Assembly: GCA_004297335.1 (NCBI GenBank)
Contig: SCUD01000171.1
Coordinates: forward strand, 1-64,000
Reading direction: 5' to 3'
From: Gammaproteobacteria bacterium
GTDB lineage: Bacteria; Pseudomonadota; Gammaproteobacteria; Steroidobacterales; Steroidobacteraceae
DNA: 64,000 nucleotides
The number at the start of each line of letters is the position of its first letter. Position 1 is the stretch's first letter. Positions 18,012 through 26,797 of this stretch are shown here, piece after piece. Position numbers and translations under genes: made by a program. The notes beneath the pieces were generated by a model. That model was not told the origin of the DNA. It worked only from the letters and a program-made list of their open reading frames with translations, and ran no database searches.

Positions 18012-19840
18012 CATCGCATGCGCCGATGCAGCGCCTCAGGATCCGCCCGATGTCGCTTCTGCAGCGCCGCGATCCGGGCACTGGCGAGGCGCTGGCCGGT
18101 CTGCTGATTCCATTTGGTCACGAGGCGGTCGCCGAGATCCCGGACCTGCCCGTAGGTACCTGTGGCCAGCACCTCCGCGGCCGCAGCACCGAGGTCCGGG
18201 AAGGACTCGATCCAGGACCGGAGCGGCCCCCGCAGCAGCTCCCGGACCGGCCCCTGGAACTGCAGCTTGCGCTTGCGCCGCAGGATCTTCGGCGGCAGAT
18301 ACGGGGCCATCGCGTCACGCAGGATGCGCTTCGTGAAGCCATTGCCCAGGATGCTCTCCGCCGGCAGGGACAGCGTGTAGGAAACCAGTCGCCAGTCGAG
18401 GAACGGCATGCGGATCTCGAGACCACTGGACATGCTGAGCAAGTCGTAGCGCTGCAGCAGGTTCTGGATGCTGTCGTTGACGGCCATGAACAGGATCGAG
18501 TTGAGCGGCGGGAGCTGCCGGGTCATTTCCCGGCACTCGGCGTCATGTCCCTGGCCGAAGAGCAGCGGTTCCCGGGACTGCCGGCGGGAGATCCGCCCGG
18601 CGATCCGGCGCAGCGAGGTCGATGAATTGGTGAGCAGTTCCTTCGCGCCGATCCGGATGTAGGGACTGCCGCGCGTCATGGCCGAGATGGTCCGGACCAG
18701 ATCCAGCGTGCGCCGGGGTCGCCGGAGCCAGGAGCCTTCGAGACGCAGCGTACGCATCGCATCCCAGTAGTAACCGGCCAGGATCTCGTCGGCGCCCTGT
18801 CCATCCATCGACACCCGGATGCCCTGCTGCTGCATCGAGCGATAGAGATACCAGGCCGACAGGTTCGTCAGCGGCATGCCGTCGGTCAGGTACAGGTATT
18901 CGTCGATATCATCCGGGTTGCAGCGCCGGAACAGGTCTACGACGACCGGCTCCACGTCAGCGGCCTTGCAGGCGGCGGTCGCGTATTCCAGTTCGTCATG
19001 CTCGGTTCCCGGTGCCACAACGGTAAAGGCCCGCGACCAGTCGCAGGGACGGCGGGCCACCGACTCGACGCCGAGGGCATTCACCATCGCCAGCACCGCC
19101 GATGAGTCCATGCCGCCACTGATGGCCGTACCGACCGGCACGTCACTGCGCAGGCGCAGTCGACAGGCATCACGAAAGAGCTCGCGGAAGCGGGCGACCT
19201 GCTCCGGATACGAAGCGGACACCGCGTGTATGTGGTCGAGCGGCTGCCACCAGCGACTGACCTCGAGCGGCGCGGTCGGCCCGGTGATGGTCGCGCAGGT
19301 ACCGGCCCGGATTGCCGTGATCCCGGCCGCCCAGGACAGCGCGGCAAAGGCCTTGGCCTCGGACGCGAACGCGATCCCCCGCGAGGTAGCCATGACCAGC
19401 AACGGCTTGACCCCAAAGCGATCCCGCGAAAAGAACAGCTGCCGGGCCACGTTGTCCCAGATCACGAAGGCCCACATGCCATTGAACCGGTCCTGGCATG
19501 CGGCTCCCCATTCCGCATACGCGCGCAGGATCACTTCCGTATCGGATTCGGTGTGGAACGCGTGGCCCCGGGCCTGCAGCTCGGCGCGGATTTCCAGGAA
19601 ATTGTAGATCTCGCCGTTGAAGACGATCGCATGGCGGCCGTCGTTGCTCAGCATCGGCTGCCGCGAACGTTCGTCCGGATCCAGAATGGAAAGGCGGCGA
19701 TGCCCGAGCCCCAGGCGACCGCCATCAGCAGTCAGGTACCCGGAGCCGTCCGGTCCGCGATGTGCCAGCAGGTCGGTGAAGACCGCCAGTGTCTCCGGCT
19801 CAACGGGAGCAACGGACCAGTAACCGGCAATTCCACACAT
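17969..19840 (-). CDS. asnB: AsnB-type glutamine-hydrolysing amidotransferase
   Basis: A 623-aa asparagine synthase family protein. An N-terminal class II glutaminase domain begins MCGIAGYW, where Cys2 becomes the nucleophile, with FNGEIYNF. The C-terminal synthetase domain has the PP-loop AISGGMDSSAV and SMDGQGADEILAGYY. It may make asparagine or amidate a surface-polymer substrate; no glycan genes are adjacent, so this stays open. The final 13 residues (MALPEGFEPSYQP) come from the antisense of the tRNA-Glu fragment. It is followed by a short intrinsic terminator. Confidence 0.88.
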   Translation of the reverse strand: MCGIAGYWSVAPVEPETLAVFTDLLAHRGPDGSGYLTADGGRLGLGHRRLSILDPDERSRQPMLSNDGRHAIVFNGEIYNFLEIRAELQARGHAFHTESDTEVILRAYAEWGAACQDRFNGMWAFVIWDNVARQLFFSRDRFGVKPLLVMATSRGIAFASEAKAFAALSWAAGITAIRAGTCATITGPTAPLEVSRWWQPLDHIHAVSASYPEQVARFRELFRDACRLRLRSDVPVGTAISGGMDSSAVLAMVNALGVESVARRPCDWSRAFTVVAPGTEHDELEYATAACKAADVEPVVVDLFRRCNPDDIDEYLYLTDGMPLTNLSAWYLYRSMQQQGIRVSMDGQGADEILAGYYWDAMRTLRLEGSWLRRPRRTLDLVRTISAMTRGSPYIRIGAKELLTNSSTSLRRIAGRISRRQSREPLLFGQGHDAECREMTRQLPPLNSILFMAVNDSIQNLLQRYDLLSMSSGLEIRMPFLDWRLVSYTLSLPAESILGNGFTKRILRDAMAPYLPPKILRRKRKLQFQGPVRELLRGPLRSWIESFPDLGAAAAEVLATGTYGQVRDLGDRLVTKWNQQTGQRLASARIAALQKRHRADPEALHRRMRWMALPEGFEPSYQP

Positions 19841-20013
19841 CGGGCCGAGTCTGCGGCCGGCACACCGGTCGGTCAACCCACGAGGCCGGGCAGATCTCCC
19901 GCCCCGGGGACCGATGACTGTGACCGGCATCAAGGAGTCCGGCGAATGTGGCTGCGCGCGGCCGGCCTTTCCCTTATGTTCAACTGCCAAGCCAGCCACC
20001 GCGGTGTACCGCC

Positions 20014-20655
20014 ATGACCCCGGCCGACGAACGCGTGCTGCAGCTGCTGCAGAAATGGCAGAAGAGCCTGGAGCTGCACAGCCGCTACGCTGCCCTCCCC
20101 GACGACCAGTACTGGCTGGTCCAGCCCTGGCCCAAGCACCAGCGCCCGACCCGCTGGGTGATCGACCTCGCGCGCCAGCGCCTCGCGGACCTGCAGCAGA
20201 TCGTGCAGACACGACTTTCGGCTGGCGATCCGTCGCTGTCCGAGGCGCTGGAAATGATGACCTTCCTGACCAACCTGGTCGGTTCCCAGCACGTGGAACG
20301 ATTCGTACCGCTCGCCGAGCCCGAGCACGAGCGGCAGCTGGAGTCACCAGCGGTGACAAAGTCCACTTCATCGACCAGCACCTCGACCGTCCTGCGCCCG
20401 GGAGCCGCGCCGCCAAAGGCCGCGGCGCCCAGGGGCCGCGCCGCGTCAAAGCCAGCAAAGCCGACCAACGACACGACTGTCACGGCCGTCATCAAGGACG
20501 CCCAGCGACTGCTGAGCTGGGGTCGCGAGTGGCACGAGCTGCCGGAAGCCATCGCACGCATCGCCGGCCGACCGGACATCGCACAGATCCGGCAGATCCT
20601 GCGCACCCGCCGTTCCGCGATCGAGCCGCCGGACAGCAACACCAGCGCACACTGA
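20014..20655 (+). CDS. Hypothetical protein, two helical domains joined by a Ser/Thr/Ala/Pro linker
   Basis: I do not recognise this 213-aa protein. Residues 1 to about 105 are helical and Trp-rich (WLVQPWPKHQRPTRWVIDLA). Residues about 112-155 form a low-complexity linker (STSSTSTST, then Ala/Pro/Lys). Residues about 160-203 are again helical (LLSWGREWHELPEAIARIAG), and their spacing could suit a small DNA- or protein-binding bundle. There is no signal peptide or membrane segment. It starts 173 nt from the divergent asnB and precedes the RDD gene. Confidence 0.65.
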   Translation: MTPADERVLQLLQKWQKSLELHSRYAALPDDQYWLVQPWPKHQRPTRWVIDLARQRLADLQQIVQTRLSAGDPSLSEALEMMTFLTNLVGSQHVERFVPLAEPEHERQLESPAVTKSTSSTSTSTVLRPGAAPPKAAAPRGRAASKPAKPTNDTTVTAVIKDAQRLLSWGREWHELPEAIARIAGRPDIAQIRQILRTRRSAIEPPDSNTSAH

Positions 20656-20723
20656 TCGGGCGCCCGTCTGGCGGATCGCGCCGCCGGCGACTACGCTGTG
20701 CGCGACCCCGCCCGGATGTTCCC

Positions 20724-21236
20724 ATGCCCATCGCTGGTGTTTTCCGTCGCCTGGCTGCCCTCGCCTATGACCTGCTGCTGGTCCTCGCGATCCTGTTCGT
20801 CGGCACGGTGCTCGTGCTGCCGCTGTCCGGAGGCGAAGCGATCACGGCGGCGGCACAGGGCCCGGTCGCCTATATTTATCGCCTTTACCTGGCCGCGCTC
20901 GCCTTCGGCTATTTCGGCTGGTCCTGGACCCGCGGGGGCCAGACACTCGGCATGATGGCCTGGAAGATCCGCATCGAGGGGCGCACCGGGGGCGTGCCCG
21001 ACTGGCGCGCCGCACTCACGCGCTTCGGCACCGGCCTCGTGCTCGTGCTCGCCACGGTGGCCGGCCTGTGGCTGCTGCGCGGACCCGGCTGGTCGGCCGT
21101 GGACCTCGCCGGCCTGCTGCTGCTGGCGCCCGCGCCCGGCAATTACCTCTGGCTGTGGCTGGACCGCGCCGGCGGGACGCTGCAGGATCGCCTCTGTGGC
21201 AGCCGCATCGTGCCGAGCGCCGCAGGTACCCGATGA
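20724..21236 (+). CDS. RDD-family membrane protein
   Basis: A 170-aa inner-membrane protein with about four hydrophobic segments. RDD features are the N-terminal FRRLAALAYDLLLVLAI with conserved R and D, and the later GGQTLGMMAWKIRI followed by WLDRAGGTLQDRLCGSRIV, the usual C-terminal box. Function of the family is poorly defined (transport in some members). The ATG at 20724 was chosen because upstream sequence is intergenic. Its stop overlaps the next start as ATGA. Confidence 0.82.
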   Translation: MPIAGVFRRLAALAYDLLLVLAILFVGTVLVLPLSGGEAITAAAQGPVAYIYRLYLAALAFGYFGWSWTRGGQTLGMMAWKIRIEGRTGGVPDWRAALTRFGTGLVLVLATVAGLWLLRGPGWSAVDLAGLLLLAPAPGNYLWLWLDRAGGTLQDRLCGSRIVPSAAGTR

Positions 21237-22258
21237 AGGTCTTCACGACGGCACCGCTCGAGGATCCGCGCGATGCGCGCACGCTGTACCCGCGGCTCGA
21301 GGAGATCGGCTACGACGGCGCCTTTTCGTTCGAGGCGCGCCACGATCCCTTCCTGCCGCTGGTCCTCGCCGCCGACCGCACCCGGCGGCTCCGGCTGGGC
21401 ACGGCGGTCGCGATCGCGTTTGCGCGCAATCCGATGACGCTCGCGAACCTCGGCCATGACCTGCAGCTGATCACCGCGGGCCGCTTCATGCTGGGCCTGG
21501 GCTCGCAGGTGCGTCCGCACATCGAGAAGCGCTACAGCGCACCGTGGTCAAGACCGGCGGCGCGGATGCGCGAGATGGTGCTCGCGATCCGTGCGATCTG
21601 GGATGCCTGGGAGGGCCTGCGGCCGCTCGACTTCCGCGGTGAGTTCTACCAGCACACGCTGATGATCCCGGCCTTCAATCCCGGACCGAACCCCTTCGGG
21701 CGGCCGCCAATCCTGACCGGCGGCTTCGGGCCGCTCACCACCGCGGTCGCGGGCGAGGTTGCGGACGGCTTCATCGCCCACCCGTTCCACACCCGCAAGT
21801 CACTGCTGGAGAACATGCTGCCCGCGCTGCAGCACGGACTCCACAAGTCGGGACGGCGCCGCGAGGACTTCGAGGTCATCTGCGCCACTCTGGTCGTCGC
21901 CGCCGACAGCGAGGAGGAACTCGCGCCGATCCGGGCCGCGGCAAAGAAGCAGCTCGCCTTCTACGGCTCGACGCCGGCGTACCGCTCGACGCTCGACTGC
22001 CACGGACTGGGTGACCTGCACCTCGAGCTGAACGCGCTGTCGAAGCAGGGGCGCTGGGACGACATGGCGGCGCTGATCCCCGACACGCTCCTGGATGCCA
22101 TCGCAGTCGTCGGCCCGCGCGGTTCGATTGCGGCAGCGATCACGGAACGGCTGGCGGGCATCGCCGACGCGGTCAGTCTCACCAACAACCGTGCGCCCGA
22201 TCCCGATCACTGGGCGGAGGTGGTCGCGCAACTGCACGCGCTCGCTCCGCCCCGCTAG
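21233..22258 (+). CDS. Luciferase-like (LLM class) flavin- or F420-dependent oxidoreductase
   Basis: A 341-aa TIM-barrel oxidoreductase of the bacterial luciferase superfamily. Typical blocks are LEEIGYDGAFSFEARHDPFLPL, RLRLGTAVAIAFARNP, the cofactor-site stretch ITAGRFMLGLGSQVRPHIEKRY, and ILTGGFGPLTTAVAGEVADGF. It resembles the subfamily annotated F420-dependent, but the cofactor cannot be decided from sequence reading. It is translationally coupled to the RDD gene. It ends tail to tail with lptG, the two stop codons sharing a CTAG. Confidence 0.82.
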   Translation: MKVFTTAPLEDPRDARTLYPRLEEIGYDGAFSFEARHDPFLPLVLAADRTRRLRLGTAVAIAFARNPMTLANLGHDLQLITAGRFMLGLGSQVRPHIEKRYSAPWSRPAARMREMVLAIRAIWDAWEGLRPLDFRGEFYQHTLMIPAFNPGPNPFGRPPILTGGFGPLTTAVAGEVADGFIAHPFHTRKSLLENMLPALQHGLHKSGRRREDFEVICATLVVAADSEEELAPIRAAAKKQLAFYGSTPAYRSTLDCHGLGDLHLELNALSKQGRWDDMAALIPDTLLDAIAVVGPRGSIAAAITERLAGIADAVSLTNNRAPDPDHWAEVVAQLHALAPPR

Positions 22259-23322
22259 CGCGTGCGCCAGATCGCGCCCATCGCGATCACCGCGAGCAGC
22301 GCGGTTGGCCCCCAGGCCACCAGTTGCGGATCGAGCCGGTACACCTGACCACTGTTCTCGAGCGTCTGCGTGAGCAGCACGAACAGGATGCCGATCACGA
22401 TGCCGACCACGCTGCGGGCACCGGCCCCGGCGGAACGCAGCGGCCCGAAGGCAAAGGGCACGGCGAATATGCAGACCACGATGGCCGCGGCGAGCCGGGC
22501 CAGCCGCGACCAGTACTGGATCTCCGTAGCCCGCGTATCGAGGTCGTTGGCTCGCAGGTGCGCGAGATAGGAGCGCAGGCTGCGCAGGGGCTGCGCCCGC
22601 GGCTCGGTGACCGCGAGACCGAGGAATTCCGCATTGAAGTCGGCGTCGGTCTGTTCCCGCTCGCTGGCGCGGGTCTCGACCCGGTCCGCGGACAGGTGGG
22701 ACTCGGCGTAGCGGGTCAGGATCCAGTGCCCGTCGGGATCCTGCGCCGCCGTATCAGCCCGGCCGACGCGCTCGAGCCGGCGCTCCGCATCGAGCCGGAA
22801 CAGGAACACGCTGCCAAACAGCCGGTCGGCCGTCTGCTGCCGCACGTTGATGAACCACGGTCCCTGGCGCACCCAGGCGCTGCTGCGACCCGCGATCTCG
22901 AGCTCCGCATTCATCGCGAAGACCTTCTGGTAGCGCGCGTAGTCCCGCGCCGGCGGTGCCAGGTGCTCGCCGAGCAGCCACAGGACGCCCGCCAGCACCA
23001 CTCCGGCGAGTCCCGCGGCCGCGGCGATGCGCACGACCGACACGCCGGCCGCACGCAGCACGGTCAGCTCGCTGTCCCGGGCGAGCGAGCCGAGTCCGAG
23101 AATCGCGCCGATCAGCGCGGCGATCGGCAGCAGTTCATAGGCGTACTGCGGCAATGACAGCAGCGTGAACAGGAACGCGGCCCCGAGGTCGTAGCTGCCC
23201 TTGCCGATGTCGTCCTGCTGTTCGATGAAGATCATCAGCGTCGCCAGCGCCAGCAGCACGGCGAGCACCATGCCCGTGAACGAGAGCACCGTGCGCGCGA
23301 GATAACGGTCGAGCAGCTTCAT
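22255..23322 (-). CDS. lptG: LPS export system permease LptG
   Basis: Inner-membrane permease (355 aa) of the LptB2FG ABC transporter, which extracts lipopolysaccharide and sends it over the LptC-A-D bridge. Three N-terminal helices (MKLLDRYLARTVLSFTGMVL onward), a periplasmic beta-jellyroll region (about residues 130-265) and three C-terminal helices are visible. The coupling-loop motif LARDSELTVLRAAGVS is typical. It overlaps lptF by 4 nt. Confidence 0.94.
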   Translation of the reverse strand: MKLLDRYLARTVLSFTGMVLAVLLALATLMIFIEQQDDIGKGSYDLGAAFLFTLLSLPQYAYELLPIAALIGAILGLGSLARDSELTVLRAAGVSVVRIAAAAGLAGVVLAGVLWLLGEHLAPPARDYARYQKVFAMNAELEIAGRSSAWVRQGPWFINVRQQTADRLFGSVFLFRLDAERRLERVGRADTAAQDPDGHWILTRYAESHLSADRVETRASEREQTDADFNAEFLGLAVTEPRAQPLRSLRSYLAHLRANDLDTRATEIQYWSRLARLAAAIVVCIFAVPFAFGPLRSAGAGARSVVGIVIGILFVLLTQTLENSGQVYRLDPQLVAWGPTALLAVIAMGAIWRTR

Positions 23323-24413
23323 CGTGCGGCCCCGGCCGGCCGGAGCCGTTGCAGCAGCGGACTCTGGCGGTCCAGCAGCCACAGGCCGCCGGCCGCCGCC
23401 AGCGCATGCACCCACCAGACTCCGATGCCGGGCTCGAGCGTGCCGCGCTGGATCCACACCTGGGCCACGGACAGCAGGTTGGAATACACGAGGTAGATCA
23501 GGATCGCGAGCGCCACGCGCGCGTAACGGCCCTCGCGCGGCCGCAGCGCCGCCAGCGGCACTGCGAGCAGTGCGAGCATCAGCACCATCACCGGCAGCGA
23601 GGCGCGCCGCTGCAACTCGGCGACTTCGCTGCGATCATCCGAGGCCAGCAGCACCGCGGTGCTCAGCCGCTCGCGCCGGTCGCGTCCGGCACCGGGTTCC
23701 GGAATCACGATCGGAATGCCGTGTTCCGCAAAGCGGATGCGCCGGAAGTCGGCCTGGCCGGGGACGCCCTCGTAGCGCTCGCCGTCGCGCAGGATCAGCA
23801 GCTGGGTCCGACCACCCTCCAGCATGCGCTGCTCCGCACTCGCGGCCACCACGATCTCGACCCGATCGCCCACCTGGCGCTGCACGAACACGTCGCCGAG
23901 GGTGCCGTCGGGCCCGGTACGGGCGGCGTAGAACACGGCGTTGCCCCCGGCGAAGGTCCGGAAGGTGCCCGGCTCGAGACGGCCGAACTGTGCATCGCGC
24001 ATGGCCCGGCTGCGCAGCGACTCGGCGCTGGTGCGCGCCGCAGGGCCGATATCGAACGTGAGCCAGGCCAGCGCCACGGCCACCGGCACGGCCAGCGCGA
24101 AGACGGGGCGGTACAGTCGCGCCGGACCGACGCCGCAAGCCCGCATGGCGGTCATTTCACTCTCGTGGTAGAGGCGGCCGAGTGCGAGCATCACGGCGAG
24201 CAGCAGCCCGATCGGTACGAACAGCACGACATTCTGCAACGCCGTCAGTGCGATCAGCCGGAACACGACTTCGCGCGGAAAGCCGTGGCTGGCGGCCAGG
24301 CCGAGTACCTGGGCCAGCTGGTTGCTGATCAGGATCCCGAACAGCACGCCGGTCACGGCCAGCCAGGACACCGTGACTTCGCGCAGCACATAGCGGTCAA
24401 AACGGCTGAACAC
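23319..24413 (-). CDS. lptF: LPS export system permease LptF
   Basis: Partner permease of LptG (364 aa) with the same 3 + 3 helix layout around a periplasmic jellyroll domain. FSRFDRYVLREVTVSWLAVT begins the family N-terminus, and YHESEMTAMRACGVGPARL is the LptB-contacting loop. Presence of lptFG shows a Gram-negative LPS-bearing envelope. It is transcribed divergently from pepA, the usual arrangement in gammaproteobacteria. Confidence 0.94.
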   Translation of the reverse strand: MFSRFDRYVLREVTVSWLAVTGVLFGILISNQLAQVLGLAASHGFPREVVFRLIALTALQNVVLFVPIGLLLAVMLALGRLYHESEMTAMRACGVGPARLYRPVFALAVPVAVALAWLTFDIGPAARTSAESLRSRAMRDAQFGRLEPGTFRTFAGGNAVFYAARTGPDGTLGDVFVQRQVGDRVEIVVAASAEQRMLEGGRTQLLILRDGERYEGVPGQADFRRIRFAEHGIPIVIPEPGAGRDRRERLSTAVLLASDDRSEVAELQRRASLPVMVLMLALLAVPLAALRPREGRYARVALAILIYLVYSNLLSVAQVWIQRGTLEPGIGVWWVHALAAAGGLWLLDRQSPLLQRLRPAGAAR

Positions 24414-24551
24414 GGCTGTTATTGGCGTGCGCCCCGGGGCGCGCCGGCATCCTTTTCGATTACACTGGAGCTACACGGTAAACCACCGCCGCGGCCGGCT
24501 CAACGGGACCGGCGCGGCGGTCACGGCAGCAATCCCCGGAGACCATCGACC
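24414..24551. promoter_or_regulatory. Divergent lptF / pepA intergenic region
   Basis: The 138 bp must hold both promoters. A perfect 14-bp palindrome GCGCCCCGGGGCGC lies at 24429-24442. Candidate -10 elements overlap face to face near 24458-24466 (TACACT toward pepA, TGTAAT toward lptF), but neither has a convincing -35. A regulatory role for the palindrome is only possible. Confidence 0.35.
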
Positions 24552-26033
24552 ATGCAGTTTCACGCCACCGGCGCGCCCGCAGGCCGGCAACGCACGGCCT
24601 GCGCTGTTGTCGGCATCCACGAGCGCGGCCAGCTGACCGCCTCTGCGCGCGAACTCGACCGCCACGCCGGAGGCGCAATCAGCCGGGTACTGCGGCGCGG
24701 CGACTTCAGCGGCAAGGCTGGCGAGGTCATGCCGGTCCTGGGTGTCGCCGGCCCGGCGGAGCGCCTGCTGTTGATCGGCCTCGGGCCGGACGGCAAGTAC
24801 AGCCGCAAGACCTGGCGGAGCGGAGTGACCGCGGCCGTACAATGGCTGGCGCGCAGTGGCGCCCGCGATGCCGTCCTGTACCTCGGGCGTGAACCGGTGC
24901 CGGGACTCGATCCATATTACGCGGCGCGCCTCACCGTCGAGAGCGTGGCCGGAGCGCTGTACCGGATCCCGGACCTGAAGACCGGCCGCAAGCCGCCGCG
25001 GCCCCGTCTCGCGCGCGTCGGCGTGGCGGTCCCGACCGAGGCCCTCGCCGAAGCTCGCCGCGGCATCCGCGACGGTGAAGGCATCGCCGCGGGCAGCGCG
25101 CTGATGCGCGATCTCGCCAACCTCCCCGCCAACGTCTGCACCCCATCGCATCTGGCGACGGCGGCCCGCCGTCTCGCCCGGGAGCATCGCAGTATCCGCG
25201 CCCGCGTGCTCGACCGGGCCGCGATCCGCCGCCTTGGCATGGGCTCGTTCCTGTCGGTCACCCGCGGTTCCGAGGAACCCCCGCGGCTGATCGTGCTCGA
25301 GTATCGCGGCACGCGGCGGCGCACCGCGCCAGTCGTACTGGTCGGCAAGGGCGTCACCTTCGACACCGGCGGCATCTCGCTGAAGCAGTCGGGCGGCATG
25401 GACGAGATGAAGTTCGACATGAGCGGCGCCGCGAGCGTGTTCGGCACGATCAAGGCGCTGGCGACGATCGGCGCCGCCGAGCACGTGGTCGGCATCGTGC
25501 CCGCCTGCGAGAACATGCCGAGTGGCCGCGCGACCAAGCCCGGGGACATCGTCACCTCGATGGCCGGCAAGACCATCGAGGTGCTGAATACCGATGCGGA
25601 GGGCCGCCTGATCCTCTGCGACGCGCTGACCTACGCCCGCCGCTTCAAGCCACGCGCGGTGGTCGACATCGCGACGCTGACCGGTGCCTGCGTGATCGCG
25701 CTTGGCGCCCACTACTGCGGGCTGTTCTCGCCCGACGATGCGCTGGCCGCGGGCCTGACCGCCGCCGGCGAGCGCGCCGACGACCGCGCCTGGCGCATGC
25801 CGGTCGCCGAGGAATACGCCGACCTGCTGAAGAGCAACTTCGCCGACCTGGCCAACGTGGCCGGACGCGACGGCGGCGCCATCACCGCCGCCTGTTTCCT
25901 CTGGAAGTTCACCGATGGGCTGCGCTGGGCGCATCTCGACATCGCCGGCACCGCCTACCTGAGCGGCAAGCAGAAGGGCAGCACCGGCCGGCCGGTGCCG
26001 CTGCTGGTCGACTGGCTGCTGCGCGGGGAGTGA
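24552..26033 (+). CDS. pepA: Leucyl aminopeptidase
   Basis: Cytosolic M17 dinuclear-metal aminopeptidase (493 aa); E. coli PepA also binds DNA. The metal-binding and catalytic blocks are VGKGVTFDTGGISLK, DEMKFDMSGAASVFG and the diagnostic NTDAEGRL, with the C-terminal KGSTGRPVPLL. The start MQFHATGAP is the first in-frame ATG after the divergent promoter region. It heads a run of genes (holC, orphan, valS, moxR and on) with gaps or overlaps of a few nt. Confidence 0.95.
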   Translation: MQFHATGAPAGRQRTACAVVGIHERGQLTASARELDRHAGGAISRVLRRGDFSGKAGEVMPVLGVAGPAERLLLIGLGPDGKYSRKTWRSGVTAAVQWLARSGARDAVLYLGREPVPGLDPYYAARLTVESVAGALYRIPDLKTGRKPPRPRLARVGVAVPTEALAEARRGIRDGEGIAAGSALMRDLANLPANVCTPSHLATAARRLAREHRSIRARVLDRAAIRRLGMGSFLSVTRGSEEPPRLIVLEYRGTRRRTAPVVLVGKGVTFDTGGISLKQSGGMDEMKFDMSGAASVFGTIKALATIGAAEHVVGIVPACENMPSGRATKPGDIVTSMAGKTIEVLNTDAEGRLILCDALTYARRFKPRAVVDIATLTGACVIALGAHYCGLFSPDDALAAGLTAAGERADDRAWRMPVAEEYADLLKSNFADLANVAGRDGGAITAACFLWKFTDGLRWAHLDIAGTAYLSGKQKGSTGRPVPLLVDWLLRGE

Positions 26034-26036
26034 ACG

Positions 26037-26480
26037 ATGGAGCGGCCGCGCGTCGACTTCTACGTGCTGCCGACCGCCGACACCGGTGCGCGCCTGCGCT
26101 TTGCCTGCCGCCTGGTCGAGAAGGCCTTCCTGGACGAGCGTCGGGTCCGGGTGCGGCTTGACGGCGATGACGAACTCACGGCGTTTGACGATTTGTTGTG
26201 GACCTTCTCCGACCGCAGCTTCGTGCCGCACGAACGCTGCGCGGGCGAGGCCACCACTGCACCGGTCGTGCTCGCCGGGGTGACGACCCCGGATCCCGAG
26301 CAGGGTGATCTGCTGGTGAACCTCGGCACGGAGGTGCCCACCGGCTGGAGCCGCTACGCCCGGATTGCCGAGATCGTCGACGCGGACGGGGCGCGACGCC
26401 AGCTCGGACGCAGGCGTTTCCGCTATTACCGCGACCAGGGCCTGGAGCCCGCCACCCACGAATCCGGGAGCGAGCCATGA
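26037..26480 (+). CDS. holC: DNA polymerase III subunit chi
   Basis: A 147-aa clamp-loader accessory protein that links the polymerase III holoenzyme to SSB. The chi-family N-terminus reads [26 protein letters not shown], and the body includes [15 protein letters not shown] and [10 protein letters not shown]. It lies 3 nt after pepA and before valS, the standard pepA-holC-valS order. The C-terminal [18 protein letters not shown] tail is slightly longer than usual. Confidence 0.92.
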   Translation: MERPRVDFYVLPTADTGARLRFACRLVEKAFLDERRVRVRLDGDDELTAFDDLLWTFSDRSFVPHERCAGEATTAPVVLAGVTTPDPEQGDLLVNLGTEVPTGWSRYARIAEIVDADGARRQLGRRRFRYYRDQGLEPATHESGSEP

Positions 26481-26797
26481 ACCGCGAAGCCGCACGCGAG
26501 CCGCCGATCCTGACCGATATCGTCGAACTGCATGCGACCGGCAGCTTCCCGCGGCCGCCGCAGCTCCAGGAGCCGGCCGGGCGCTACGCGGCGGGCCTGC
26601 TGTCGGACGAGGACATCGCGGCCCTGCAGGCCACGCTGGTCACGCGCACCATGAACCTGACGGACGGACTGCTGAACACCGCTGCGCGCGAGCTCGAGGC
26701 GGTGATTTTCGCGCAGGTGATGGACCGCCTGCGCGCCGCACTGCCGGAGCTCGTTGCCGGCGCGCTGCGCGAGCACCTCGTGACGGGCTCGGACTGA
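26477..26797 (+). CDS. Hypothetical protein between holC and valS
   Basis: A 106-aa protein I cannot assign. The N-terminus ([13 protein letters not shown]) and the C-terminal [14 protein letters not shown] resemble small proteins with a PVLTDVV-type start and an LPELV-REHL tail found in proteobacteria, but function is unknown. It is soluble, acidic and mostly helical. The ATGA overlap with holC and TGATG overlap with valS show it is read as part of the operon. Confidence 0.72.
   Translation: MNREAAREPPILTDIVELHATGSFPRPPQLQEPAGRYAAGLLSDEDIAALQATLVTRTMNLTDGLLNTAARELEAVIFAQVMDRLRAALPELVAGALREHLVTGSD

Noticed and set aside
24471-26495. A 674-codon minus-strand frame opposite pepA and holC
   Set aside because: Antisense shadow; pepA and holC carry full family motifs on the other strand.
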